A stretch of DNA of 64,000 nt from Mycolicibacterium austroafricanum (GTDB lineage: Bacteria; Actinomycetota; Actinomycetes; Mycobacteriales; Mycobacteriaceae), in the NCBI RefSeq assembly GCF_000612725.1, contig NZ_HG964459.1, positions 40,535 to 104,534 on the forward strand. Direction: 5' to 3'. A model generated the notes under the pieces. The model had not been told where the DNA came from. It searched no databases and was given only the letters and a program-made list of their open reading frames with translations. The position numbers and the translations under genes were made by a program. Every line of letters begins with the position of its first letter. Positions within the stretch are counted from its first letter, which is position 1. This document shows positions 56,899 to 64,000 of the stretch, piece by piece.

Positions 56899-57773
56899 CG
56901 GCTTCGCAAGCGGACCCTTCGAACGTCGGTGCTGGCCACCGAATGGCAGATCGCGGTCGCCACGAAGACCGGCACGACGAAGGACAGGACCACCACCACG
57001 CCGACGACGCCCAGGCCGGGTTCTGTCATCCACTCCCTGGGGAGGCGGGGGGCGCTCAACGCCAGCCACCCCGCGGCGACCGCCAGCCCGATCAGGCCGA
57101 TCGTCGCAACCTTGATCGAGCGCAGGGCCAACCGGGTCTCTTCTGCGGTGGTCGCCAGCGACCGCCGCAGCTCGCGGGTGCGGACGTAGACGAACCGGAA
57201 CTCGACGAGGACCGCGAGGGCGGCAGCCGCCGTGATCAGGGCCAACAGCCCGGTGCTCGGCGACCGGTCGTACATGAAACGCAGGTAGTCGACGGTGGTC
57301 TCGGACAGGATCAAGGTGGACGCCATCGCCGCGGCGAAGGTGAGCCAGCCACCGAGATCGGCCAGGAAGCTGTAGGCGGCGACGTCGTCCACGTCCGCGG
57401 AGCCGGCGCGGCTGACGGCGTGGGCGGCCAGCATCCAGCCGAGGCCGCCGAACAATGCCGTGGTGCCCGCGGCGAGCATGCCCGTCGACAGGGCCGTCTG
57501 GGTCCAGCTGATCGCGCAGACCGCGTCGCGATCGGCTCCGTCGGGCGCCCGGTTACCAGAGATCAGGCTGAACAGGAAGCTGCCCAGCATCAGGATGAGC
57601 ACCGCCGACGAGAACAGCGCGAGGATGTGCACGGCTTCGCGGCTGTTGCGGTCGAACAGCAGCGCGATCGCGGTGATCAGGAATCCGCCCAGGACCCCCG
57701 CGAGCTGCGAGTGGGTGGACGCCGCGGTGAGCGGACTCCAGGTGTCGGACGTGCAGAGCTCGTCCGGGGTCAC
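56895..57773 (-). CDS. Multipass membrane protein of unknown function
   Basis: 292 residues with about six to seven membrane segments, among them STHSQLAGVLGGFLITAIAL, AVLILMLGSFLFSLISG, GGWLTFAAAMASTLILSETT, STGLLALITAAAALAVLVEF, TIGLIGLAVAAGWLALSA and GVVGVVVVLSFVVPVFVATA. There is no recognisable catalytic motif and I do not know the family. It occupies the place where aroQ is found in M. tuberculosis and ends 10 bases from the next membrane gene upstream. Confidence 0.82.
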   Translation of the reverse strand: MTPDELCTSDTWSPLTAASTHSQLAGVLGGFLITAIALLFDRNSREAVHILALFSSAVLILMLGSFLFSLISGNRAPDGADRDAVCAISWTQTALSTGMLAAGTTALFGGLGWMLAAHAVSRAGSADVDDVAAYSFLADLGGWLTFAAAMASTLILSETTVDYLRFMYDRSPSTGLLALITAAAALAVLVEFRFVYVRTRELRRSLATTAEETRLALRSIKVATIGLIGLAVAAGWLALSAPRLPREWMTEPGLGVVGVVVVLSFVVPVFVATAICHSVASTDVRRVRLRSR

Positions 57774-57782
57774 TGAAGAACG

Positions 57783-58391
57783 TCAGTTGTCGCTGTCGCG
57801 CTTGTCGACCGGGCGCGTGCTGTCGTCCTCGGCGAGCGCCACCGGCGAGGTCTGCTGCTCGGGCTCGGCGCCCGTGGGGTAGGTCTCGTAGCCGCTGTCG
57901 TCGCGTACCGCGGCGAACACGTCGGTGTCGGCGCGGTCGTCGTCGCCCTCGCGGCGCCTGGGCTGCTCCGGGGTCTTGCGGTCGACGAGCCAGTGCCCGA
58001 GTGCCACCCCGATGATCGCGGCGATGAACACCAGCAGCGCGGTGAACGCAGCGAACGTCGTCAGCTCGTTGATCAGGCCCTCGACGTACAGGTTCTTGTA
58101 GAAGATGCCGATGAACCAGGCCACCGCACCGCTGACCACGCCGGCGAACAGGCCGGCCAGCAGCCAGGCCATCGCGAGGTCTTGCCGTCGGTCCGGATCC
58201 GGGTTGTCGCGGGCGTCAGCACGGCCGTCGACGTAGCCCCACACCAGCGCCACTATCGCGTACGCCACGACCAGGATGACGCTGATCAGACCAGCCTTGG
58301 TTTCCCACGCGTTGATCAACGCGCCCTGCAACAGTCGAACGATGACCATCAGGGCCGCGAACACCAGTCCGCGCAGCAACCACTTACTCAT
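57783..58391 (-). CDS. B-4DMT family small transporter (Rv2536-like)
   Basis: 202 residues. Four membrane segments in the first 145 residues: LLRGLVFAALMVIVRLLQGA, AGLISVILVVAYAIVALVWG, LLAGLFAGVVSGAVAWFIGI and AFTALLVFIAAIIGVALGHW. A charged, acidic C-terminal tail of about 55 residues follows (TDVFAAVRDDSGYETY). The four-helix pattern and position beside pepQ match Rv2536, classed as a B-4DMT transporter. The substrate is unknown. Confidence 0.87.
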   Translation of the reverse strand: MSKWLLRGLVFAALMVIVRLLQGALINAWETKAGLISVILVVAYAIVALVWGYVDGRADARDNPDPDRRQDLAMAWLLAGLFAGVVSGAVAWFIGIFYKNLYVEGLINELTTFAAFTALLVFIAAIIGVALGHWLVDRKTPEQPRRREGDDDRADTDVFAAVRDDSGYETYPTGAEPEQQTSPVALAEDDSTRPVDKRDSDN

Positions 58392-58424
58392 GGGGCCTCA
58401 CCTTAGCGAGTAGCGTCAGCGGCT

Positions 58425-59507
58425 GTGACGATTTCTCAGCGCCGGGACCGGCTGCGCCAACGGCTGGCGGACGCCGAACTCGATGCGATGCTGGTATCCG
58501 ACCTGGTCAACGTGCGTTACCTGTCCGGATTCACCGGCTCCAACGCAGCCCTTCTCATCCTCGCCGAGGACGAAACGCCGGTGCTTGCCACCGACGGGCG
58601 CTACCGCACCCAGGCCGCGCACCAGGCGCCGGACGCCGAGGTCGTCATCGAGCGGGCGTGCGGGCCCCGACTGGCGGCCCGGGCCGCCGCGGCCGGGATC
58701 CGCAGGCTGGGGTTCGAGAGCCACGTCGTCACCGTCGACGCATTCACCGCACTGACCAAGGCAGTAGGAGAGGCGTGTGAGTTCGTCCGTGCGGCCGGCA
58801 CCGTCGAGGGGCTGCGGGAAGTCAAGGACGCCGGAGAGATCGCGTTGCTGCGGCTGGCCTGCGAAGCCGCCGACGCCGCGCTGCGCGATCTGGTGGATCA
58901 GGGTGGTCTGCGCGCCGGCCGCACCGAGAAGGAGGTCCGCAACGAGCTGGAGTCGCTGATGCTGGCCCACGGTGCAGACGGCGCGTCGTTCGAGACGATT
59001 GTGGCGACCGGCGCGAATTCGGCGATCCCGCACCATCGGCCGACCGACGCGGTGCTTGCCGCAGGCGACTTCGTCAAGATCGATTTCGGTGCGCTCGTGG
59101 CCGGCTACCACTCCGACATGACGCGCACGTTCGTGCTTGCGCCGATCGCGGACTGGCAACGCGACATCTATGACCTCGTCGCGACCGCGCAGCGCGCCGG
59201 CACGGACGCGCTGGAACCCGGGGTGGCCCTCAAGGACGTCGACGCGGCATCGCGGCAGGTCATCGTCGAGGCCGGGTACGGCGAGAACTTCGGCCACGGC
59301 CTCGGTCACGGGGTGGGACTGCAGATCCACGAAGCGCCGGGAATCAATGCCGCTGCCGCCGGTACACTGCTTGCTGGCTCCGTGGTAACCGTGGAGCCCG
59401 GCGTCTACCTGCCCGACCGCGGCGGTGTCCGCATCGAGGACACGCTCGTGGTCAACAAGCGCCCCGAACTACTCACCAGGTTCCCCAAAGAGCTGGTGAT
59501 CATCTAG
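58425..59507 (+). CDS. pepQ: M24 family aminopeptidase (Xaa-Pro peptidase, PepQ-like)
   Basis: 360-residue creatinase-fold metallopeptidase. The N-terminal domain runs to about residue 130; the pita-bread domain has all metal ligands: KIDFGALVAGYHSDMTRTFV (two aspartates), GHGLGHGVGLQIHEAPG (histidine), TVEPGVYLP and VRIEDTLVVN (glutamates). It cleaves X-Pro peptides in the cytoplasm. The GTG start lies 33 bases from the divergent membrane gene. It precedes efp by 20 bases, as in M. tuberculosis (Rv2535c). Confidence 0.95.
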   Translation: MTISQRRDRLRQRLADAELDAMLVSDLVNVRYLSGFTGSNAALLILAEDETPVLATDGRYRTQAAHQAPDAEVVIERACGPRLAARAAAAGIRRLGFESHVVTVDAFTALTKAVGEACEFVRAAGTVEGLREVKDAGEIALLRLACEAADAALRDLVDQGGLRAGRTEKEVRNELESLMLAHGADGASFETIVATGANSAIPHHRPTDAVLAAGDFVKIDFGALVAGYHSDMTRTFVLAPIADWQRDIYDLVATAQRAGTDALEPGVALKDVDAASRQVIVEAGYGENFGHGLGHGVGLQIHEAPGINAAAAGTLLAGSVVTVEPGVYLPDRGGVRIEDTLVVNKRPELLTRFPKELVII

Positions 59508-59527
59508 AAAGCTAGGAGTACAACCGC

Positions 59528-60091
59528 GTGGCATCGACCGCCGACTTCAAGAACGGGCTCGTCCTTCAGATCGACGGCCAGCTGTGGCAGATCGTCGAGT
59601 TCCAGCACGTCAAGCCCGGCAAGGGCCCGGCGTTCGTCCGGACCAAGCTGAAGAACGTGGTGTCCGGCAAGGTTGTCGACAAGACCTACAACGCCGGGGT
59701 GAAGGTGGAGACCGCGACGGTGGACCGCCGGGACGCGACCTACCTGTACCGCGACGGCTCGGACTTCGTGTTCATGGATTCCGAGGATTACGAGCAGCAT
59801 CCGTTGCCCGAGGCTCTGGTCGGACGCGCGGCGGACTTCCTGTTGGAGAGCATGCCCGTGCAGATCGCGTTCCACGACGGCTCCCCGCTGTATCTCGAAC
59901 TTCCCGTCACCGTCGAGCTGGTGGTCGCCTCCACCGAGCCGGGCCTGCAGGGCGACCGGTCCAGTGCCGGCACCAAGCCGGCGACGCTGGAGACCGGCGC
60001 CGAGATCCAGGTGCCGCTGTTCATCAACACCGGTGACAAGCTCAAGGTGGATTCGCGCGACGGCAGCTACCTGGGAAGGGTCAATGCCTGA
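59528..60091 (+). CDS. efp: Elongation factor P
   Basis: 187-residue EF-P, which binds ribosomes stalled at polyproline and helps form peptide bonds. ASTADFKNGLVLQIDGQLWQ starts domain I; the tip loop reads HVKPGKGPAF with a lysine at the modification position. Domains II and III follow, ending LKVDSRDGSYLGRVNA. GTG 59528 has CTAGGAG 9 bases upstream. It is followed by nusB after 32 bases that carry short GCGGAGCG repeats. Confidence 0.97.
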   Translation: MASTADFKNGLVLQIDGQLWQIVEFQHVKPGKGPAFVRTKLKNVVSGKVVDKTYNAGVKVETATVDRRDATYLYRDGSDFVFMDSEDYEQHPLPEALVGRAADFLLESMPVQIAFHDGSPLYLELPVTVELVVASTEPGLQGDRSSAGTKPATLETGAEIQVPLFINTGDKLKVDSRDGSYLGRVNA

Positions 60092-60123
60092 CCGGGGCGA
60101 GCGGAGCGCAGCGGAGCGACGGG

Positions 60124-60615
60124 GTGAGTGACCGGAAGGGTGACCGGGGCCGTCACCAGGCCCGGAAACGCGCCGTTGACCTCCTGTTCGAGGCCGAAGC
60201 GCGCGGCATCACCGCCGCGGAAGTGGCGGAAGCGCGAAATGCGTTGGCGGAAAAGCGGACTGACGACATCGCCACCCTCAACCCGTACACCGTGACCGTG
60301 GCCCAGGGTGTTACGGCCCACGCCGCGCACATCGACGATCTGATCTCGGCGCACCTGCAAGGCTGGACCTTGGACCGGCTGCCCGCCGTGGACCGCGCCA
60401 TTTTGCGGGTAGCGGTGTGGGAGTTGCTGCACGCCGAGGATGTGCCGGAGCCGGTGGCCGTCGACGAGGCGGTGGAGTTGGCCAAGCAGCTGTCCACCGA
60501 CGACTCGCCGGGATTCGTCAACGGCGTGCTCGGCCAGGTGATGTTGGTGACCCCGCAGATCCGCGCCGCCGCGGCGGCGATGCAGGGCGGCCACAACGGC
60601 GGTAGCGGAACGTAG
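60124..60615 (+). CDS. nusB: Transcription antitermination protein NusB
   Basis: 163-residue NusB, which with NusE binds boxA of rRNA leader RNA. GRHQARKRAVDLLFEAEARG (Arg-rich RNA-binding helix), RLPAVDRAILRVAVWELLH and VAVDEAVELAKQLSTDDSPG, FVNGVLGQV are signature pieces. The start is GTG 60124. Its stop abuts the next ATG with no spacing, so the two are coupled. Confidence 0.96.
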   Translation: MSDRKGDRGRHQARKRAVDLLFEAEARGITAAEVAEARNALAEKRTDDIATLNPYTVTVAQGVTAHAAHIDDLISAHLQGWTLDRLPAVDRAILRVAVWELLHAEDVPEPVAVDEAVELAKQLSTDDSPGFVNGVLGQVMLVTPQIRAAAAAMQGGHNGGSGT

Positions 60616-61161
60616 ATGGGCGCGCCGCAGGACTGGGCTCCGTACTCCAGCGTGGAGGATGCGGCGCGCGTGTACCTGCGCGACCCTGATCTGGCATTGG
60701 ACCAGATCCGGTCCGTTGTGGAGCCTTCGGCGATCAGGTCTTTCGTGATGTCCCGCGGCTTCACCGAGGAGTCGTGGGGTGAGGCGCTCTGGCAGGAGGT
60801 GCTCGTCACCGACGGCCACCGGCTGATCATGTGGCGCGCCGACGACGACATGTCGACATCGGATGGTGGCGCCGACCGGCGCCGGATCCTGATGGCGTCG
60901 GTACGGTCGATTCTGTTGTCCACCATCACTGATCAGGTGCTGTCCACCGAATACGACGTCCTCGAGGACGGGACCCGGCGACTGGCGGAAGTTAAGCTGC
61001 GGCTGTACACGCAGCTGGTCACGCGAGCACGTCAGAAGTCGGTCACCGAGACCGACATCTACTGCGAGTCGTTCCGATTCGTGAAGTCCGTCGACAACGG
61101 CGGGTTGGCGCAGATGCAGCGCCTACTGCAGTTCGGTCGGGTGCTGTCGCAATCTCTGTAG
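60616..61161 (+). CDS. Conserved hypothetical protein (Rv2532c-like)
   Basis: 181 residues of unknown function, found after nusB in mycobacteria (Rv2532c position). No signal peptide or membrane segment. It contains WGEALWQEVLVTDGHRLIMW and MASVRSILLSTITDQVLSTE; the overall alpha/beta pattern gives no motif that I recognise. It begins directly after the nusB stop, suggesting a link with nusB expression. Confidence 0.85.
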   Translation: MGAPQDWAPYSSVEDAARVYLRDPDLALDQIRSVVEPSAIRSFVMSRGFTEESWGEALWQEVLVTDGHRLIMWRADDDMSTSDGGADRRRILMASVRSILLSTITDQVLSTEYDVLEDGTRRLAEVKLRLYTQLVTRARQKSVTETDIYCESFRFVKSVDNGGLAQMQRLLQFGRVLSQSL

Positions 61162-61228
61162 GCCGCCGCGCCTGAACTAAATGTGAACAACCTTCCAGGG
61201 CGCCGCCGACCGGGCGGACAGTGGTCGC

Positions 61229-62056
61229 GTGACAATTTCCTCACCTCCGGCGATGCGCCGACCGCACTGGTCGTTGGCGAGGACGTGGCTGCTGCAACCG
61301 GGCCTACCGGGTTTCCCGGAGGCGACGACCGGCGCCGCCGATGTCGTCGTTCTCGACCTCGAGGACGGACTGCCGACTGCAGAGAAGGCCGCCGGGCGCG
61401 CTGCCGTCACGGAATGGCTGCTGGACGGCCATCGTGCGTGGGTGCGGATCAGCGCCGCAGCGACGTCGGACTGGGCCGCCGACCTTGACGCCTTGCGGCC
61501 GGCGTCCGGATTGGACGGCGTGATGCTCGCCAAGACCGAGTCGGCCGACGAACTCTCGGACACTGCGGCCCGGTTACCCGCCGGGGTGCCGCTGGTCGGG
61601 CTGATCGAGTCCGCCCTCGGCATGGAATCGGCGCTGGAGATCGCGCGCCGTTGTTCGCGAATCGCGTTCGGTCTTGGCGACTTCCGAAGTGACACCGGGA
61701 TGTCCGACGATCCGACGGTGTTGGCGTACCCGCGTGCCCGGTTGGTGATCGCCAGCCGGGCGGCCGGGCTGCCCGCACCGATCGACGGGCCCACGCTGTG
61801 TGACCGGGTGCGACACCTCGTCCGTGACACCGAGGTCGCCAAGGCCGCCGGGATGACCGGCCGGCTCTGTCTGGACGCCGGCCACGCGAAGACCATCAAT
61901 GCGGTGCTCAGTCCGTCGGCGTCGGAGATCGACGAGGCCCGGATCACCCTCGCGCGGCTCGACGCTCCGACCGGTCCGTACGACGGCAGCGTCGGACCCA
62001 CACGTGCGCGCGCCGCGGCCGTACTGGATCTCGCCGCGAAACTCGGTGTCACGTAG
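61229..62056 (+). CDS. CitE-like HpcH/HpaI family CoA ester lyase
   Basis: 275-residue TIM-barrel lyase of the CitE family. VVVLDLEDGLPTAEKAAGR holds the metal-binding acid cluster, GVMLAKTESADELS, PLVGLIESALGMESALEIAR (catalytic glutamate) and AFGLGDFRSDTGM follow. Single CitE genes without CitD/CitF partners cleave or hydrolyse CoA esters such as malyl- or citramalyl-CoA rather than citrate. GTG 61229 is used. It ends 46 bases before the broken HNH gene. Confidence 0.88.
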   Translation: MTISSPPAMRRPHWSLARTWLLQPGLPGFPEATTGAADVVVLDLEDGLPTAEKAAGRAAVTEWLLDGHRAWVRISAAATSDWAADLDALRPASGLDGVMLAKTESADELSDTAARLPAGVPLVGLIESALGMESALEIARRCSRIAFGLGDFRSDTGMSDDPTVLAYPRARLVIASRAAGLPAPIDGPTLCDRVRHLVRDTEVAKAAGMTGRLCLDAGHAKTINAVLSPSASEIDEARITLARLDAPTGPYDGSVGPTRARAAAVLDLAAKLGVT

Positions 62057-62068
62057 CGACTCACGCCG

Positions 62069-62124
62069 TCAGGCGGCGTCGAAGTTGACGACGGCGGTTC
62101 CTCAGGCGGCGTCGAAGGTGACGA
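62069..62124. repeat. Tandem near-duplicate of the HNH gene 3' end
   Basis: TCAGGCGGCGTCGAAG-type segments at 62069-62091 and 62102-62124 are 22/23 identical with an offset of 33 bases. On the minus strand each encodes a C-terminus ending FDAA and a stop, so the end of the HNH gene was duplicated. Confidence 0.8.
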
Positions 62125-62398
62125 GGTCGATGCTGAGTCGGCCTTCGAGCAGGCTGAGTCTGCGCCTTACGGGTGGTCCGGGCAGGGGTGGTGCGGTGGA
62201 GCGATACACCGCCCCGGTCGGGGTTTCGAAGTCGGCGGTGTGTGCGCCGTCGACGTCGCCGGTGGTGACCGTCCAGCCCGGGGCTTCCTTGGCGTAGTTG
62301 CACGCCTCGCACTCACCCAGGCCGTTGAGGGCGCTGGTCGGCCCGCCCTGGCGGTCGGGGGTGGCGTGATCATGGTGACGGATCGGCGCATCACAGTA
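62102..62398 (-). pseudogene. C-terminal part of HNH endonuclease (DUF222/13E12 type), split by IS256 element
   Basis: About 98 codons with the HNH zinc-finger nuclease motif: PYCDAPIRHHDHATPDRQGG and GLGECEACNYAKE supply the paired cysteines and the histidines. It ends FDAA at 62102. Reading into the insertion produces only meaningless sequence. Removing 62399-63857 and one copy of the 8-base target duplication restores an open frame with the fragment at 63866-64000 (CRTPYCD). These HNH/DUF222 genes are multicopy in mycobacteria and are part of 13E12-like repeats; they are often inactive. Confidence 0.88.
62391..62398. repeat. IS256-family target site duplication, left copy
   Basis: TCACAGTA, identical to 63858-63865. 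Eight bases is the usual target duplication of IS256-family elements. Confidence 0.9.
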
Positions 62399-62425
62399 GG
62401 GGGTGTCAGATGGTCTGTGTAAGTC
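62399..62425 (+). repeat. Left terminal inverted repeat of IS256 element
   Basis: Begins GGGGGTGTCA and ends TGTGTAAGTC. It aligns without gaps with the complement of 63831-63857; the outer TGTCA and inner 10 bases are identical and differences cluster in between. Confidence 0.82.
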
Positions 62426-62446
62426 CTGACGGAAGGATCTCAGGAC

Positions 62447-63802
62447 ATGGTGACAGGCAAGGACGAGGATTTGCAGCTGGGTGAGGTGGTTTCCACCGTG
62501 GAGATGGCCGAGGCGCTTCGGGCTTCGGGTGCGGTGGACGATTTGCTGGCTCAGATCGATTCCGGCGAGGTGGCGCTGACCGGTGAGGGTGGCCTGCTGC
62601 CCGGGCTGATCAAGCTCGCTCTCGAGCGGGGCCTGGCCGCGGAGTTGACCGATCATCTGGGTTATGAGAAGGGCGACCCGGCTGGTCGGGCGCTGCCCAA
62701 TGCCCGCAACGGCAGCTCAGCCAAGACGGTGCAGACCGAGGCCGGCCCGGTCCCGTTGGATGTCCCGCGTGATCGTGACGGCTCGTTCACGCCGCGGCTG
62801 GTGCCCAAGGGGCAGCGCCGCATCGGCGGGCTCGACGACATGATCATCTCGCTGTATGCCGGTGGAATGACGTTGCGCGACATCCAATTTCACCTTGATT
62901 CCACGATCGGAACCGACGTTTCGCATGAGACGATCTCCAAGATCGTCGACGAGATCTCCGAGGAGGTGTTGGTCTGGCAGCGCCGGCCGCTGGACCCGAT
63001 CTACCCGGTGATCTACCTCGACGCGATCGTGGTCAAGGTCAAAGACGGCGGCCACACCCGCAACAAGGCCGCTCACATCGCCGTGGGCGTCGATATGGCC
63101 GGAATCAAGCACGTCCTGGGCATCTGGGTCCAGCAGAACGAAGGAGCGGCGTTTTGGGCCTCGGTGTGTGCCGACCTGTCCAACCGCGGTATCCGCGACG
63201 TGCTGATCGTGTGCTGCGATGGGCTCACCGGCTTCCCCGAAGCGATCGCAGCGACCTGGTCGCAAGCAGCGGTTCAGACCTGTGTGGTGCACCTGATTCG
63301 CAACGCGTTGCGGTTCGTGTCCTACAGCGACCGCAAGACGGTGGCTGCAGCACTGAAACCGATCTACACCGCACCCAACGCCGAGGCCGCCCGCGCCGAG
63401 CTCGACGCGTTCACCGCATCGGAACTGGGTAAGAAAAATCCCACGGTGACACGGGTTTTCGAGCGGGCATGGGAGCAGTTCATTCCGTTCCTGGCGTTCC
63501 CGCCCGAGCTGCGCCGGGTGATCTACACCACGAACTCGATCGAATCGCTGAACTACCAGCTGCGAAAGGTCACCAAGACCCGCGGCCAGTTCCCCAACGA
63601 CGCCGCCGCGGTGAAACTGCTCTGGCTGGCCATCTGCAACATCGAGGACAAACGCGCCGCTGAACGCGCCAAAGAACGCAAACAGAAACGTTGCCGAACA
63701 GCCCCCGGACGACTTGTGGAAGGACAGGTCGTCACCAACTGGAAGAAAGCCCTCGAACAACTCGTTCTGGTCTACCCGGACCGCATCGAGCCGTATCTGT
63801 AA
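62447..63802 (+). CDS. IS256 family transposase (mutator type)
   Basis: 451-residue DDE transposase. The catalytic residues are D192 (VIYLDAIVVKVKDGG), D258 (VCCDGLTGFPEAIAATW) and E366 (TTNSIESLNYQLRKVT). The N-terminal region has LLPGLIKLALERGLAAELTD, and QTCVVHLIRNALRFVSYSDR is the family signature between D258 and E366. The frame is complete from ATG 62447, preceded by AAGGATC, to the stop. It carries no frameshift, so the element may be able to move. Confidence 0.95.
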   Translation: MVTGKDEDLQLGEVVSTVEMAEALRASGAVDDLLAQIDSGEVALTGEGGLLPGLIKLALERGLAAELTDHLGYEKGDPAGRALPNARNGSSAKTVQTEAGPVPLDVPRDRDGSFTPRLVPKGQRRIGGLDDMIISLYAGGMTLRDIQFHLDSTIGTDVSHETISKIVDEISEEVLVWQRRPLDPIYPVIYLDAIVVKVKDGGHTRNKAAHIAVGVDMAGIKHVLGIWVQQNEGAAFWASVCADLSNRGIRDVLIVCCDGLTGFPEAIAATWSQAAVQTCVVHLIRNALRFVSYSDRKTVAAALKPIYTAPNAEAARAELDAFTASELGKKNPTVTRVFERAWEQFIPFLAFPPELRRVIYTTNSIESLNYQLRKVTKTRGQFPNDAAAVKLLWLAICNIEDKRAAERAKERKQKRCRTAPGRLVEGQVVTNWKKALEQLVLVYPDRIEPYL

Positions 63803-63830
63803 CGACAACCACCAGGAAAATCACACAACC

Positions 63831-63857
63831 GACTTACACAAAAAACTTGACACGCTC
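63831..63857 (-). repeat. Right terminal inverted repeat of IS256 element
   Basis: Read on the minus strand it begins GAGCGTGTCA and ends TGTGTAAGTC, matching the left end over the outer TGTCA and the inner 10 bases. Confidence 0.82.
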
Positions 63858-63865
63858 TCACAGTA
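63858..63865. repeat. IS256-family target site duplication, right copy
   Basis: TCACAGTA, second copy of the duplicated target (first at 62391-62398). Confidence 0.9.
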
Positions 63866-64000
63866 CGGCGTCCGGCAGGTGCGATCCCGCCGCTGCAACA
63901 ACATGCCCAGCCCTTTCGGGAAAATCCGCGCCCGCGACTCCATCGCCACCAACTGCCCACTCGTTGGGTGCCGGTACAGCCGCCGCAGCGTGGCCTTGAC
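63866..64000 (-). pseudogene. Upstream part of the split HNH endonuclease (DUF222 type), continues beyond window
   Basis: 45 codons on the minus strand, entering from beyond the window: KATLRRLYRHPTSGQLVAME and FPKGLGMLLQRRDRTCRTP, the conserved run-up to the HNH motif of DUF222/13E12 proteins (CRTPYC). It is interrupted after CRTP(YC) by the insertion element. It joins in frame with 62102-62398 when the element is removed. Confidence 0.85.

Larger units (their letters stand above)
62399..63857 (+). mobile_element. Complete IS256-family insertion sequence, 1459 bp
   Basis: Bounded by imperfect 27-bp terminal inverted repeats (left 62399-62425, right 63831-63857; 5'-end core TGTCA and inner TGTGTAAGTC identical) and by an 8-bp duplication of TCACAGTA. 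It contains one complete transposase with D192, D258 and E366. It is inserted in an HNH/DUF222 gene. An intact transposase, intact ends and a perfect target duplication indicate a recent insertion and a possibly active element. Confidence 0.92.

Noticed and set aside
1..64000. tRNA, rRNA, CRISPR array or prophage
   Set aside because: No cloverleaf sequences, no regularly spaced repeats and no phage structural or integrase genes were seen.

Overview
The window is GC-rich DNA from a rapidly growing mycobacterium (Mycolicibacterium-type). The evidence is the many GTG starts, the start/stop overlaps (ATGA, GTGA), a mycobacterial SOS box, an F420-type oxidoreductase, and a backbone order that matches, from memory, the M. 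tuberculosis block Rv2532c-Rv2578c read in reverse (Rv2578c, Rv2575, Rv2574, aspS, the Rv2566-Rv2569c set, rarA, alaS, ruvX, mltG, aroE, prepilin peptidase, aroC-aroK-aroB, Rv2536, pepQ, efp, nusB). Between these conserved genes sit accessory modules that make the window interesting.

Layout. 1-3.3 kb: a HelR/HelD-type RNA-polymerase-recycling ATPase (its last residues lie outside the window) and a divergent radical-SAM gene. Their shared 139-bp intergenic region holds a rifamycin-associated element and a LexA box. 3.3-8.7 kb: a self-contained TetR regulon (two acyl-CoA dehydrogenases, an amidohydrolase, tetR, a thioesterase-like gene) with three matching palindromic operators. 8.8-18.4 kb: a membrane-anchored zinc-ribbon protein, a lipoprotein, a DUF885 peptidase, a YpfJ-type metalloprotease, a type-B carboxylesterase, an enoyl-CoA hydratase, an ECF42 sigma factor with its DGPF partner and a fitting autoregulatory promoter, and a small secreted protein. 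18.4-23.1 kb: an SRPBCC protein, aspS, an F420-type oxidoreductase, a thiolase and an HxlR regulator.

23.2-31.4 kb: an eight-gene operon (DeoR regulator, FGGY kinase, ABC importer, SDR, BtpA-like barrel) for uptake and breakdown of an unidentified sugar or polyol. 31.5-40.5 kb: a DUF389 membrane protein, then four overlapping genes joining two transglutaminase-like proteins (one fused to a DUF2126 amidoligase), a circularly permuted ATP-grasp/alpha-E protein and a zinc-ribbon metallopeptidase. This is a predicted peptide or amide-bond synthesis system of unknown product and the least understood pathway here. 40.4-43.0 kb: a frameshifted PEP-synthase/rifampin-phosphotransferase-like gene.

43.1-61.2 kb: mostly housekeeping: DUF3097, RarA, an ArsR/AHSA1 pair, alaS, ruvX, mltG, the shikimate genes aroE, aroC, aroK and aroB (no dehydroquinase gene beside them), pepQ, efp and nusB. 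61.2-64 kb: a CitE-like lyase, then an HNH/DUF222 endonuclease gene cut in two by a complete IS256-family element with imperfect 27-bp ends and an 8-bp target duplication.

No tRNA, rRNA or CRISPR array was seen. No stretch over 300 bases lacks a gene. The longest gap, 17782-18020, shows nothing clearly functional apart from the leader of the small secreted-protein gene.
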